A DNA stretch of 10,801 bases from contig CAYYAQ010000178.1 in the NCBI GenBank assembly GCA_964469555.1, positions 1 through 10,801 on the forward strand, read 5' to 3'. Origin of the DNA: CAYYAQ01 sp964469555 (GTDB taxonomy: Bacteria; Planctomycetota; UBA1135; UBA2386). The position numbers were made by a program, and so were the translations under genes. This document shows, in pieces, positions 1-6,950 of the stretch; position 1 is the stretch's first letter, and the number at the start of each line of letters is the position of its first letter. The notes under the pieces were generated by a model. The model searched no databases. It was not told the DNA's origin and was given only the letters and a program-made list of their open reading frames with translations.

Positions 1-165
1 CCGGTGCAGGTTGGGTTACCGTTCTCGGCTTGACGCGCGGCAGCGATGTCGGGGTGAGAACATGGAGAGCGACCCCCACTCACTGACGAACCTCGCAGGT
101 GAGAAGGCACCCCAGGACGCGCTGAAGAAACTGCGCCGCGGACTCCATGACCTGCAGTTGCCGGG

Positions 166-1101
166 CTACAGGTCTTCGTACGCAGCTTCCCGCTTCACGC
201 GCCGGGCGACCTCGCTCGCGTAGCGGCGGCCGAGTGTCGCTCGATTCTTCCTCGCCCAGTCGGTCAGCCTGGTCGGCGCTGTCGACGGGGCGTCCGAATC
301 GAGCAGGCCGCGCATGAGCCCTGTGATCTCCTCCCGCGTGATGATGACGTCCTTGACGAATGGGCTCAGACAACGGCCGACCCAATAGCCGAACCACGGT
401 GGGACGCGCACGATCGGCCGCCGCACCGCGATGATCTCGGCGATCGTGTCGACGAGGTCGCGGTAGGTGAAGGTCTCTGGCCCGACGGCGTCGATGGTCG
501 AGTCCTCGGTCTCGTCCGCGCATTCCATCATCAACGCAGCCATGTCATCGACGTGCATCGGGCGGAGCTTGTACTCCCCATCGCCGAAGACACCGAAGAT
601 CGGCATGTGCCGGAGCACCCACGAGATGTTGTTCACGAGGATATCGCCACGACCGAACAGCACGCCCGGCCTCACGATCGCGTGGGACATTCCGGTGGCC
701 ACGAGCGCACGTTCGAGTTCGTGCTTGCCCTTGTAGTAGCCCAAGTCATCGGCCTCGTCTGCGTGGAGAATGCTGACGTGCACGACGCGGCGCACGCCGG
801 CCGCCCTGGCAGCGTCGAACAGCACCCGCGTATTCGCGACGGCCCGGTCGAACGTGAAGAGCCGGTGATCGAATCGAACCCAGTAGGTGTTGTGCAGGAT
901 GTCCACTCCCTCGAGCGATCGAGTCAGCGTGCTCGGATCGTCGAACGCGAGCGGCATGATCGCGAGCTCGTCGCCGAAGGGATTGGGTCGATGGGGTGAG
1001 TTGGTCAGCGTTCGGACCGTCTCACCGCGGTCCAGCAGCAGCCTGGTGAGCGACTTGCCGGTGTAGCCGAGAGATCCCGTGACGGCGTGGACCGTTGTCA
1101 T
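166..1101 (-). CDS. NAD(P)-binding epimerase/dehydratase-like protein (atypical SDR)
   Basis: A 311-residue Rossmann-fold protein of the extended/atypical short-chain dehydrogenase group (NAD-dependent epimerase/dehydratase-like). The N-terminus starts with a beta strand followed by the glycine-rich nucleotide loop TGSLGYTG (residues 8-15). A Ser in HVSIL (about 110) and a Tyr-x3-Lys pair in YYKGK (Y122, K126) stand where the SDR catalytic residues belong, and VRPGVLFG follows as in epimerases. The later HVDD stretch also fits this family. The ATG at 1101 places the glycine loop at the usual distance from the N-terminus; an in-frame GTG at 1116 would add five residues. No membrane segment is obvious, so it is probably cytoplasmic. 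The substrate is unknown: relatives act on nucleotide sugars, act on other carbonyl compounds, or serve as quinone-oxidoreductase-associated proteins. The start codon almost touches the plus-strand chimeric frame, leaving no normal promoter space. Confidence 0.88.
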   Translation of the reverse strand: MTTVHAVTGSLGYTGKSLTRLLLDRGETVRTLTNSPHRPNPFGDELAIMPLAFDDPSTLTRSLEGVDILHNTYWVRFDHRLFTFDRAVANTRVLFDAARAAGVRRVVHVSILHADEADDLGYYKGKHELERALVATGMSHAIVRPGVLFGRGDILVNNISWVLRHMPIFGVFGDGEYKLRPMHVDDMAALMMECADETEDSTIDAVGPETFTYRDLVDTIAEIIAVRRPIVRVPPWFGYWVGRCLSPFVKDVIITREEITGLMRGLLDSDAPSTAPTRLTDWARKNRATLGRRYASEVARRVKREAAYEDL

Positions 1102-1949
1102 GGCGCCAGGATACACCCGGAACCCGGCCCAGCGCAGAGCGGATCATCAACGGCCTGCACGACCGAATCACGTCGGACGCAAAACTGAACTCGTTGTTCT
1201 TTCGTGACGAGGATGAAGAACGGAACAACCAGAAACGCTTCTTCGAGGAATTCCTCGGCGGGTCCGATGACTACAACCACCATCGCGGCATGCGACGGCG
1301 GCATCAGGCGCTGCGGATCAGTCGGCGCGACGTAGCGGAGATTCTCGTAGCCGGTGAGGTCCATCGGATTGTGATTGATGAAACCTATATTGAGTACGTC
1401 GGGAGCGAGCATAGCCTTGAAACCTTGTGTGCGACCCATGGCAACCTGATGGTCATCAAGTCCATGTCAAAGGTTTACGGTTTGAGTGGACTTCGAGTGG
1501 GCTATGCCGTGGTCGAAGCCAGTCAGGCTGAAGCTTTCAATCACCGTACGCCACCCTATATGGTCTCTACCTTGGGGCAGATGGCTGCGATTACCGCCTT
1601 GAATTCGCCTTCTTACTATGAAGAGCGTCTAAGTGAGACCCACCGTTTGCGAGAAGCGCTCGCGTTGCGACTCGCCGACCTGCCTGGGGTCAAAGTCATT
1701 CCCTCTGTCATTAACGCTCTAGTCTTGGACTTGGCGGAGTCTCCTTGTACAGCGTCGCATCTGGTCGCGGCGCTGGCGGCCGACGGGTTATTGTGTCGCG
1801 ATATTTCCAGCCAGGGGGTGAGAGAGCCTGGCCGCTACATGCGCCTTGCGGTGTTGGATGACGAGCGAAATCAGCGAAGTATCGCGGTTCTTAAGGGACA
1901 CCTGCAAAGCCTTGGTGACTCTACGGACGCGGGCACGCCGAACGCGTGA
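1095..1949 (+). CDS. Chimeric frame: truncated-haemoglobin piece joined to a HisC-like aminotransferase C-terminal half
   Basis: An open frame of 284 codons from a TTG (1095) that joins two unrelated families. Residues about 11-75 read like a truncated haemoglobin: AERIINGLHDRI, then RFFEEFLGG, then RRGM-type residues and H70 in RRRHQAL, the expected proximal haem ligand. Residues about 76-280 read like the C-terminal half of a fold-type I PLP aminotransferase near histidinol-phosphate aminotransferase. These include D95 in IDETYIEY (pyridine-nitrogen Asp), K126 in SMSKVYGL (Schiff-base Lys), R134 in GLRVGY, and a late YMRLAV. The usual family is about 360 residues; the N-terminal half with the substrate and dimer contacts is missing, and the globin lacks its C-terminal helices. 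Neither enzyme nor globin is likely to work. The frame overlaps the start of the divergent epimerase-like gene by 7 bp. It could be a decayed recombination product or an assembly artefact. Confidence 0.6.
   Translation: MSWRQDTPGTRPSAERIINGLHDRITSDAKLNSLFFRDEDEERNNQKRFFEEFLGGSDDYNHHRGMRRRHQALRISRRDVAEILVAGEVHRIVIDETYIEYVGSEHSLETLCATHGNLMVIKSMSKVYGLSGLRVGYAVVEASQAEAFNHRTPPYMVSTLGQMAAITALNSPSYYEERLSETHRLREALALRLADLPGVKVIPSVINALVLDLAESPCTASHLVAALAADGLLCRDISSQGVREPGRYMRLAVLDDERNQRSIAVLKGHLQSLGDSTDAGTPNA
1125..1320 (+). pseudogene. Truncated-haemoglobin fragment
   Basis: This segment encodes helices that resemble the B-to-F part of bacterial truncated haemoglobins: INGLHDRITSD, NSLFFRD, KRFFEEFLGGSDDY, then RGMRRRHQALRIS with the candidate proximal His. 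A full protein would continue for roughly 40-50 more residues after this His; here the reading passes into an aminotransferase. The 5' side is also abrupt, because the divergent epimerase start codon lies only about 25 bp away. The junction with the next segment cannot be placed better than about 1305-1350. Confidence 0.55.
1321..1949 (+). pseudogene. HisC-like aminotransferase, 3' half only, low-GC segment
   Basis: About 205 codons of a histidinol-phosphate aminotransferase-like protein, from just before the DETYIEY strand to the natural C-terminus at a TGA. The PLP Lys and the phosphate-binding Arg are present, but the first 150 or so residues of the family, including the N-terminal arm and the NPNNPTG region, are absent. 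Spot counts give about 48-55% GC over 1381-1620, against about 63-68% in the flanking genes, and many third positions are A or T (gat gaa acc tat att). This contrast suggests foreign origin. Histidine biosynthesis neighbours are not present. Confidence 0.6.
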
Positions 1950-2020
1950 TCCTCGCGTCCATGGAAGACTACGATACGGTGTTTTGCGGGAAGACTGTGA
2001 CGGGAGTCAGTCGCCGACGC

Positions 2021-3694
2021 TCACGGCGTGATCGGGATCAAGAGAGCGTTGGTGAAGCTCGGGGCGGATCCGGCGCGAAGACACTGGCAGTGCAGCTCGA
2101 GTCCGACCGTGGATGAGCTCGTGCCCACGGGGAAGCTGACCGACAACGTTCCACTCACAGGTACCGTTCCGATGCCGAGTGGAGGCAGCACGAAACTCGA
2201 TGGATCGACTTCGAGGAATCCGCCGATGCCCGGGAGGGCAAACGGCGCCAGCGCGCGGGTGCCGAGCGCCAGCAACACCGGATCGGCGAGCTTGCCGTCG
2301 ACCGAGAGCTTGATCGTACGGGTCAGGGAAGCCGTCCCCTCGCGCCAGAACGTCCGACCACCGAGATCGTACGAGTAGGCGATACCGCCACGCCCAAGCG
2401 TGTTGGCGTGCACCTTCTTCGTTCCGGCGACGACGAATCGACCATTGCCCGACAGATCGAGGTCTAACACGGAGCCCGGCGTGTCGATCGATCCGATCGG
2501 CGTCGATCCCTTGTCGCGGTCGAAGATCATGACTTCCGGGTGACCATTCGTCTGCGCGCCCCAACTGCCGACGGCGATGATCTTGCCGTCATCACTGATG
2601 GAGACCGCGGACGGCACGTCCTGTTGCGTACCGCCTCCGATGCTGCTGTAGGACCAGAGCCGCTTCGTCCCGGTCAGACCGAGCGTGTAGCAACTCATCT
2701 CGAAGTCCTTCGAGTTCCTCGCATCGTAGGCCGCGACCACGAACGTCTTCCCGTCCGCCGAGAGGTCGCAAGCCGTCCACACCGGAAAGCTCATGTTACC
2801 CGTGCCCATGTCGGTGAGCACACGCACGTAGGTCGTCCCGTTGTGCACCCACGCACCGACGTCGAATCCACCGCGTCCCCACACCTTGCCCTCGTGGCTG
2901 ATCGCGTGCGCGTCGTGGCTGACCGTGCTGCTGTCGACAAAAACTTGTTTGCCGGTCTTCACATCGAAAACGTAGTTCTTCGTGTTTGAGGCGAGCAGCA
3001 CTGTTCCGCCATCGCCGGACAGGTCGAAGTGCCGGAAGGCGTTGAACGTGTTCGTGCCGGTGGTGGCCACCCGGAGCTTGGCGATCGGCGTCTTCGGCGT
3101 GGCGGACTGCGCGTCGTAGACGAAGACATCGGAGCCGGCGGTCGTGGTGCTGTAGCCAGCAGCGAAGTAGCGGCCGTTGGCGCTGATGCCGATCTCTACT
3201 TGACTGTTCGACCTCGTCGCGTGGGTGATCGAATGCAGCACGGAGTTCGCGTATGCACTCCGGTATTGCAAGATGCCACCCGACTTCGGCGCGACCACTG
3301 CGGCGGCTGCACCGTCCGCGGCATTCACCACCATGTCGTCGGTGTACGTGACCTCGTAGATGGGCTTTGGAGGCGACGCCGCATCGGTCGTGGCCGACAG
3401 GGAGAGCTTCTTACCATTCAACGTGTGGCCGATCCAGCCCAGGTTGCCGTGCAAGCCGACGGAGACCGAGCGTGCGATCCATGCGGGGGTCGCCGGGCTA
3501 CTCCATGTCCATCGCAGTCCTTTGGGAGACAGGGCGATCTGGGGTTGCGAACCTGCAGGTTGAAGATCGTGACGGGCGTAGATTCCGGTCGCATCGACGA
3601 GCATCGCGTCACGGCGATCCTGTTGCGCTACGAGCGTCTGGGTCATGACGGCGGAGACGAGGACAGAGGTGGCAATTGAGGTGATGCGTATCAT
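2021..3694 (-). CDS. Secreted beta-propeller protein with planctomycete-type C-terminal domain
   Basis: A 557-residue exported protein of unknown function. The ATG at 3694 is chosen because it begins a signal peptide: MIRITS, a hydrophobic core, then a likely cleavage after TLVAQ. The reading frame stays open upstream to 4249, but that extension is low-complexity, Arg-rich and unlike the protein. Residues about 150-460 contain repeated propeller-blade signatures such as ISANGRYFAAGYS, LSGDGGTVLLAS, LSADGKTFVVAAYD, ISDDGKIIAVGSWG and LSGNGRFVVAG, as in WD40/YVTN-like folds. The last ~85 residues (GIGGFLEVDPSS, LHCQCLRAGS, SFTNALLI) resemble a small C-terminal beta-domain found at the ends of many planctomycete secreted proteins. 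This suggests extracellular or periplasmic binding or structural work; no catalytic residues are recognised. No clear Shine-Dalgarno sequence precedes the start. Confidence 0.82.
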   Translation of the reverse strand: MIRITSIATSVLVSAVMTQTLVAQQDRRDAMLVDATGIYARHDLQPAGSQPQIALSPKGLRWTWSSPATPAWIARSVSVGLHGNLGWIGHTLNGKKLSLSATTDAASPPKPIYEVTYTDDMVVNAADGAAAAVVAPKSGGILQYRSAYANSVLHSITHATRSNSQVEIGISANGRYFAAGYSTTTAGSDVFVYDAQSATPKTPIAKLRVATTGTNTFNAFRHFDLSGDGGTVLLASNTKNYVFDVKTGKQVFVDSSTVSHDAHAISHEGKVWGRGGFDVGAWVHNGTTYVRVLTDMGTGNMSFPVWTACDLSADGKTFVVAAYDARNSKDFEMSCYTLGLTGTKRLWSYSSIGGGTQQDVPSAVSISDDGKIIAVGSWGAQTNGHPEVMIFDRDKGSTPIGSIDTPGSVLDLDLSGNGRFVVAGTKKVHANTLGRGGIAYSYDLGGRTFWREGTASLTRTIKLSVDGKLADPVLLALGTRALAPFALPGIGGFLEVDPSSFVLPPLGIGTVPVSGTLSVSFPVGTSSSTVGLELHCQCLRAGSAPSFTNALLIPITP

Positions 3695-3888
3695 TTCGCG
3701 GGATCGTAGCAGAACAGGCCACTGACGTGGTGACGATGGGCCCACGCGCGCACCCTCGAAGTGCGTCGAATCCGATCCACCGTGAAAGCCAACCAGCCCG
3801 GCCGTCGATCGCTTCGCGGTCGCAACACTTCTTCTGGAGCACGGTGCCGATCCTCGCGGGGCGGGGAGGGGCTCTGCGAAGCAGGGGG

Positions 3889-4268
3889 CGTGAGGAACCC
3901 GACCGAATTGTCCGCCACGACGAATGTCGTGTAGAAGGTGGTTCCGGAGAGCATTTTGGACTTCGGAATCCGCATCGAGGCCTTCGCCGTGCCGCTGGAT
4001 CCGAGGGTGCCGAGATAGCCATCTGGGTTTGCCGCACCAGCCCATGCCCCCATGCCGCGCACGGTGCCGCGGCCGGCCTGATCGGAATCGGACCATCCAG
4101 CGAGATCGAGGACCAGGGGCGCCCTTGTGACCGGTGCGAGCCCGTCGGCTGCGACATGCGACGATAAGAACGAGAACGCCGATCCCAGGCAGAAGGGCCC
4201 ACGTAGCTGAGTAAAGTGCCAAGCCCCGAGTGACACCCGCCTGAACCAAAGACGCTGCAACCGCTCCG
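3889..4268 (-). pseudogene. Frameshifted fragment of a planctomycete C-terminal domain
   Basis: Two minus-strand frames together read as one degraded domain. The first frame gives GCSVFGSGGCHSGLGTLLSY down to about 4190. The next frame continues as LGSAFSFLSSHVAADG, then LVLDLAGWSDSD, then ANPDGYLGTLGSSGTA, and ends with LSGTTFYTTFVVADNSVGF near 3889. This order (an FGSGC-like opening, an LGS..F strand, a DGxLGTLxSSGTA turn, a G.TFYT.FVV strand) matches a C-terminal module that recurs in planctomycete surface proteins. One added base near 4187-4190 would restore the frame. No signal peptide or N-terminal portion is present, because the opening lies only about 10 bp past the stop of the enolase-superfamily gene. 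It is best read as the 3' remnant of a lost secreted-protein gene. The exact end is unclear. Confidence 0.55.
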
Positions 4269-4276
4269 CGAATGGA

Positions 4277-5539
4277 TCAGCAACCGTCGCGACGCGCGAC
4301 CAGGTCGGGGCGGAGGGTCGTGCCGAGACCGGGCCCTTCCGGCGCGTAGATGTGGCCGTCCTCGACCCGGGGCAGCGCGGTGACCAGCTCTGGATACCAC
4401 CCGAAGTAGAACGCCCGCACCATTTCCTGAGTCAGTGCGTTGGGCAAGTTCATGCACAGGTGGATCGAGGCCAGCATCGTCACCGGGCCGGTGCAGTCGT
4501 GCGGCGCGACCGGCAGATGGTAGGCCTCGGCCATCGTGGCGATGCGCTTGGCTTCGGAGATGCCCCCGCACCAGGCGACGTCGGGCATGCAGATGCTCGT
4601 GGCCTGTTTCTCGAACATCACGCGGTACGAATAGCGCGTCGCCACAGTCTCGCTGGCGACCGTGGGGACGTGGGTGCAGTCCTTGAACTGGCGCAGGCTG
4701 TCGATGTTGTCCATCCGCACCGGATCCTCGAACCACATCGGCTGGTATTCCTCCACCGCCTTGGCAATCCGGATCGCCGATGGGAGGTTCCACAGCGTGT
4801 GCATTTCCAACGCGATGTCCATCGCGTCGCCGACGGCCGCACGGATCTTGTGGAACGGCTCGCATCCCTTCGCGAGATCCGCGGTCGAGATCGACTGACC
4901 GCGCGTCTTCGTCGCAAACTGGTCGAAGGGCCAGATCTTCATCGACGTGATCCCCTCCTCGAGCAGACTCAGCGCGAGTTCGTCGGGGCGGCTCAGGAAG
5001 GCGTCGAGATCCTCGTACGGACCTTCCTGCGTAACCATCGGCTTTGGGTCGATCGACGTGCCGAGCTCATCCGCTCGCGCCACGCTGTAGCGATAACCAC
5101 AACACGTGTTGTAAACGGAGATGCGGTCGCGCACCGGTCCGCCGAGGAGGTCGTAGATCGGCCGATCCGTCGCCTGGCCGAAGATATCCCAGAGTGCGAT
5201 GTCGATGGCCGACAGCGCCCGCATCTCGACACCCCGACTCGTGGCGGAAAAACATCGTTGGTAGAGATCGCTCCAGATCCGCTCGATGTGCAGCGGGTTC
5301 TTTCCTACGAGGTACGGCGCCAGGCTCTTGTGGATGTGAGCGGCGACCCCATCGACGCCAAAGGCGGTGTCGCCCAGACCGATCAACCCTGCATCGGTGT
5401 GTACCTGAACGAAGATCAGCCCCGGGTAGTCGTCGGGCAGGATCGTTTCGAGGTGTGTAATCTTCAAAGTGCGGCTCCCACTGGACCGCCCGGACGTTGA
5501 GCTGTCGGCCGGGCTTTCAATATCGTCGAATCGAGTCAC
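4277..5539 (-). CDS. Mandelate racemase/muconate lactonizing enzyme family protein (sugar-acid dehydratase-like)
   Basis: A 420-residue member of the enolase superfamily, which abstracts a proton alpha to a carboxylate and stabilises the enolate on Mg2+. The N-terminal capping domain runs to about residue 135 (ALSAIDIALWDIFGQ and PIYDLLGG are typical). The TIM barrel then supplies K201 in MKIWPFD, three probable metal ligands, E245 (in EMH), E271 (in WFEDP) and E297 (in ASET), and a D320/H347 pair with H347 in APHDCTGP. The tail GPGLGTTLRPDL is characteristic of the dehydratase-like subgroup. Substrate is probably an acid sugar, but specificity cannot be read. The start is a GTG at 5539 with only a weak ribosome-binding site; the first ~24 residues are Ser/Asp-rich and may not be conserved, so a later start such as a TTG near residue 25 is possible. 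It diverges from the transhydrogenase gene across 133 bp. Confidence 0.9.
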   Translation of the reverse strand: MTRFDDIESPADSSTSGRSSGSRTLKITHLETILPDDYPGLIFVQVHTDAGLIGLGDTAFGVDGVAAHIHKSLAPYLVGKNPLHIERIWSDLYQRCFSATSRGVEMRALSAIDIALWDIFGQATDRPIYDLLGGPVRDRISVYNTCCGYRYSVARADELGTSIDPKPMVTQEGPYEDLDAFLSRPDELALSLLEEGITSMKIWPFDQFATKTRGQSISTADLAKGCEPFHKIRAAVGDAMDIALEMHTLWNLPSAIRIAKAVEEYQPMWFEDPVRMDNIDSLRQFKDCTHVPTVASETVATRYSYRVMFEKQATSICMPDVAWCGGISEAKRIATMAEAYHLPVAPHDCTGPVTMLASIHLCMNLPNALTQEMVRAFYFGWYPELVTALPRVEDGHIYAPEGPGLGTTLRPDLVARRDGC

Positions 5540-5672
5540 CGCAACCTAGCGGCACGTCGTTCACGTCACCAGAACAACTCGCGACACAAGCGGCGCAGGC
5601 TGTAAGATCGGGTACCCGGCGGGAAGTCCAGCGGGAATCCCAGTCCACCTCTAGCTCACGGACAGAAGAGAA
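5540..5672. promoter_or_regulatory. Divergent intergenic region with possible promoter and short repeats
   Basis: This 133-bp gap separates two divergent start codons and should hold promoters for both directions. A possible plus-strand pair is gcgaca (5581-5586) and taagat (5603-5608), 16 bp apart, but both boxes are weak matches. Two adjacent 12-bp units, gcgggaagtcca (5619-5630) and gcgggaatccca (5631-5642), agree at 10 of 12 positions and could be a regulator site. cacgtc occurs twice, at 5553-5558 and 5562-5567. Confidence 0.3.
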
Positions 5673-6950
5673 ATGAACGGCGACACCGCGTTTGAGATGG
5701 CTACGTCAAGCGTGCGGTTCGGCGCCGGTGTAACGCGTGAAGTCGGGATGGACCTGTCGGACATGGGCGCGCGCCGAGTCATGGTCGTGACGGATTCGAT
5801 TCTCGTCAACCTTGCGCCAGTGGCCACCGTGATCGAGTCGCTGCAAGCCGAGGGTGTTCAGTTCGCGCTGTTCGATCGCGTTCAGATCGAGCCGACGGAT
5901 GCGTCGTTCAAGGACGCGATCGCCTTCGCGGAAGCTGGTTCCTTCGACGCTTTCGTCGCCGTCGGCGGTGGGTCGGTCATCGACACGGCCAAGGCGGCGA
6001 ACCTGTACTCTTCGTATCCAGCCGACTTTCTCCACTACGTCAATCCGCCGATCGGCAAAGGCAAGCCCATTCCGGGTCAACTAAAACCGCTGGTCGCCAT
6101 CCCGACCACCGCTGGCACGGGCAGCGAAACAACTGGCGTGGCGATCTTCGATCTGCTCGAGATGCACGCCAAGACCGGCATCGCCGACCGGCGCCTGAAG
6201 CCGACGCTCGGCCTGATCGATCCCGACAACACCAGAACGCTTCCGCCCATGGTCGCCGCGGCGACCGGCCTGGATGTGTTCTGTCACGCCTTGGAGTCCT
6301 ACACCGCGTTGCCGTTCGACCAGCGCGCCGCTCCTCCGCGACCGTTGGTGCGGCCGGCCTACCAGGGCAGCAATCCGATCAGCGACGTGTGGGCCGCCGA
6401 GGCCTTGCGGCTAGGCGCGCGCTACCTGGCCCGCGCGTTCGACGATGCTGAGGACGAGCAGGCGCGCGGCGGCATGATGCTCGCCGCCACCTACGCCGGC
6501 GTCGGTTTCGGAAACGCGGGAGTGCACCTCCCGCACGGAATGTCGTACCCGGTCTCTGGCATGGTGCGCGACTTCAGGCCGCAGGACTACGTCGTCGACG
6601 AGCCGATCATACCCCACGGGATCTCGGTCATCCTCAATGCACCGGCCGTGTTTCGTTTCACGGGGTCGGCCTGCCCGGAACGGCATCTGCGAGCCGCGGA
6701 GCTGATCGGCGCCGACGTCTCGCGCGCGGCGCTTTCGGACGCCGGCGCGATCCTCGCGGACCGCGTTACGTGGTTCATGGAACGTCTCGGAGTTCCCAAT
6801 GGTCTACGCGCGGTCGGCTACACGCAGAGCGACATCCCCGCCCTCGTAAAGGGCACGCTTCCGCAACATCGCGTCACCAAGTTATCTCCGCGGCCGGCTC
6901 TCGAGGATGAGCTGAGTGCCCTCTTCGAGGATGCAATGGTGGCGTGGTGA
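5673..6950 (+). CDS. Hydroxyacid-oxoacid transhydrogenase (iron-containing alcohol dehydrogenase family)
   Basis: A 425-residue group III (iron-type) alcohol dehydrogenase. It is closest in recalled sequence to human ADHFE1, which oxidises 4-hydroxybutyrate while reducing 2-oxoglutarate to D-2-hydroxyglutarate without free NAD turnover. The nucleotide-binding half has AVGGGSVIDTAK (96-107) and IPTTAGTGSE (143-152). The metal half has D201 and H205 in GLDVFCHALESYT, H288 in PHGMSYP, and H315 in PHGISV, matching the Asp-His3 set of this family (H285 is nearby). The insertion with RPAYQGSNPISDVWA and the tail with IPALVKGTLPQ are diagnostic of the transhydrogenase subgroup rather than short-chain alcohol dehydrogenases. 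ATG 5673 has an AGAAGAG purine run just upstream at 5664-5670. Its stop overlaps the start of the permease gene, indicating an operon. The protein is cytoplasmic; substrate assignment beyond the subgroup is inferred. Confidence 0.93.
   Translation: MNGDTAFEMATSSVRFGAGVTREVGMDLSDMGARRVMVVTDSILVNLAPVATVIESLQAEGVQFALFDRVQIEPTDASFKDAIAFAEAGSFDAFVAVGGGSVIDTAKAANLYSSYPADFLHYVNPPIGKGKPIPGQLKPLVAIPTTAGTGSETTGVAIFDLLEMHAKTGIADRRLKPTLGLIDPDNTRTLPPMVAAATGLDVFCHALESYTALPFDQRAAPPRPLVRPAYQGSNPISDVWAAEALRLGARYLARAFDDAEDEQARGGMMLAATYAGVGFGNAGVHLPHGMSYPVSGMVRDFRPQDYVVDEPIIPHGISVILNAPAVFRFTGSACPERHLRAAELIGADVSRAALSDAGAILADRVTWFMERLGVPNGLRAVGYTQSDIPALVKGTLPQHRVTKLSPRPALEDELSALFEDAMVAW

Noticed and set aside
1..165. 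Possible small plus-strand gene (MESDPHSLTNLAGEK and onward) left of the epimerase-like gene
   Set aside because: It runs into the convergent gene's 3' end, shows no recognised family, and lacks a clear ribosome-binding site.
1925..1960. Inverted repeat ggacgcg/cgcgtcc as a terminator of the chimeric frame
   Set aside because: The arms are only 7 bp with a 22-base loop, one arm lies inside the coding frame, and no T-run follows.
3695..4249. Upstream extension of the secreted propeller gene to a 742-residue protein
   Set aside because: The extension is Arg-rich, overlaps the decayed C-terminal domain in another frame, and puts the clear signal peptide in the middle of the protein.
4352..5500. 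Long plus-strand open frame (382 codons) antisense to the enolase-superfamily gene
   Set aside because: It is His/Arg/Asp-rich without family signatures. It arises from GC-rich antisense codons opposite a well-supported gene.
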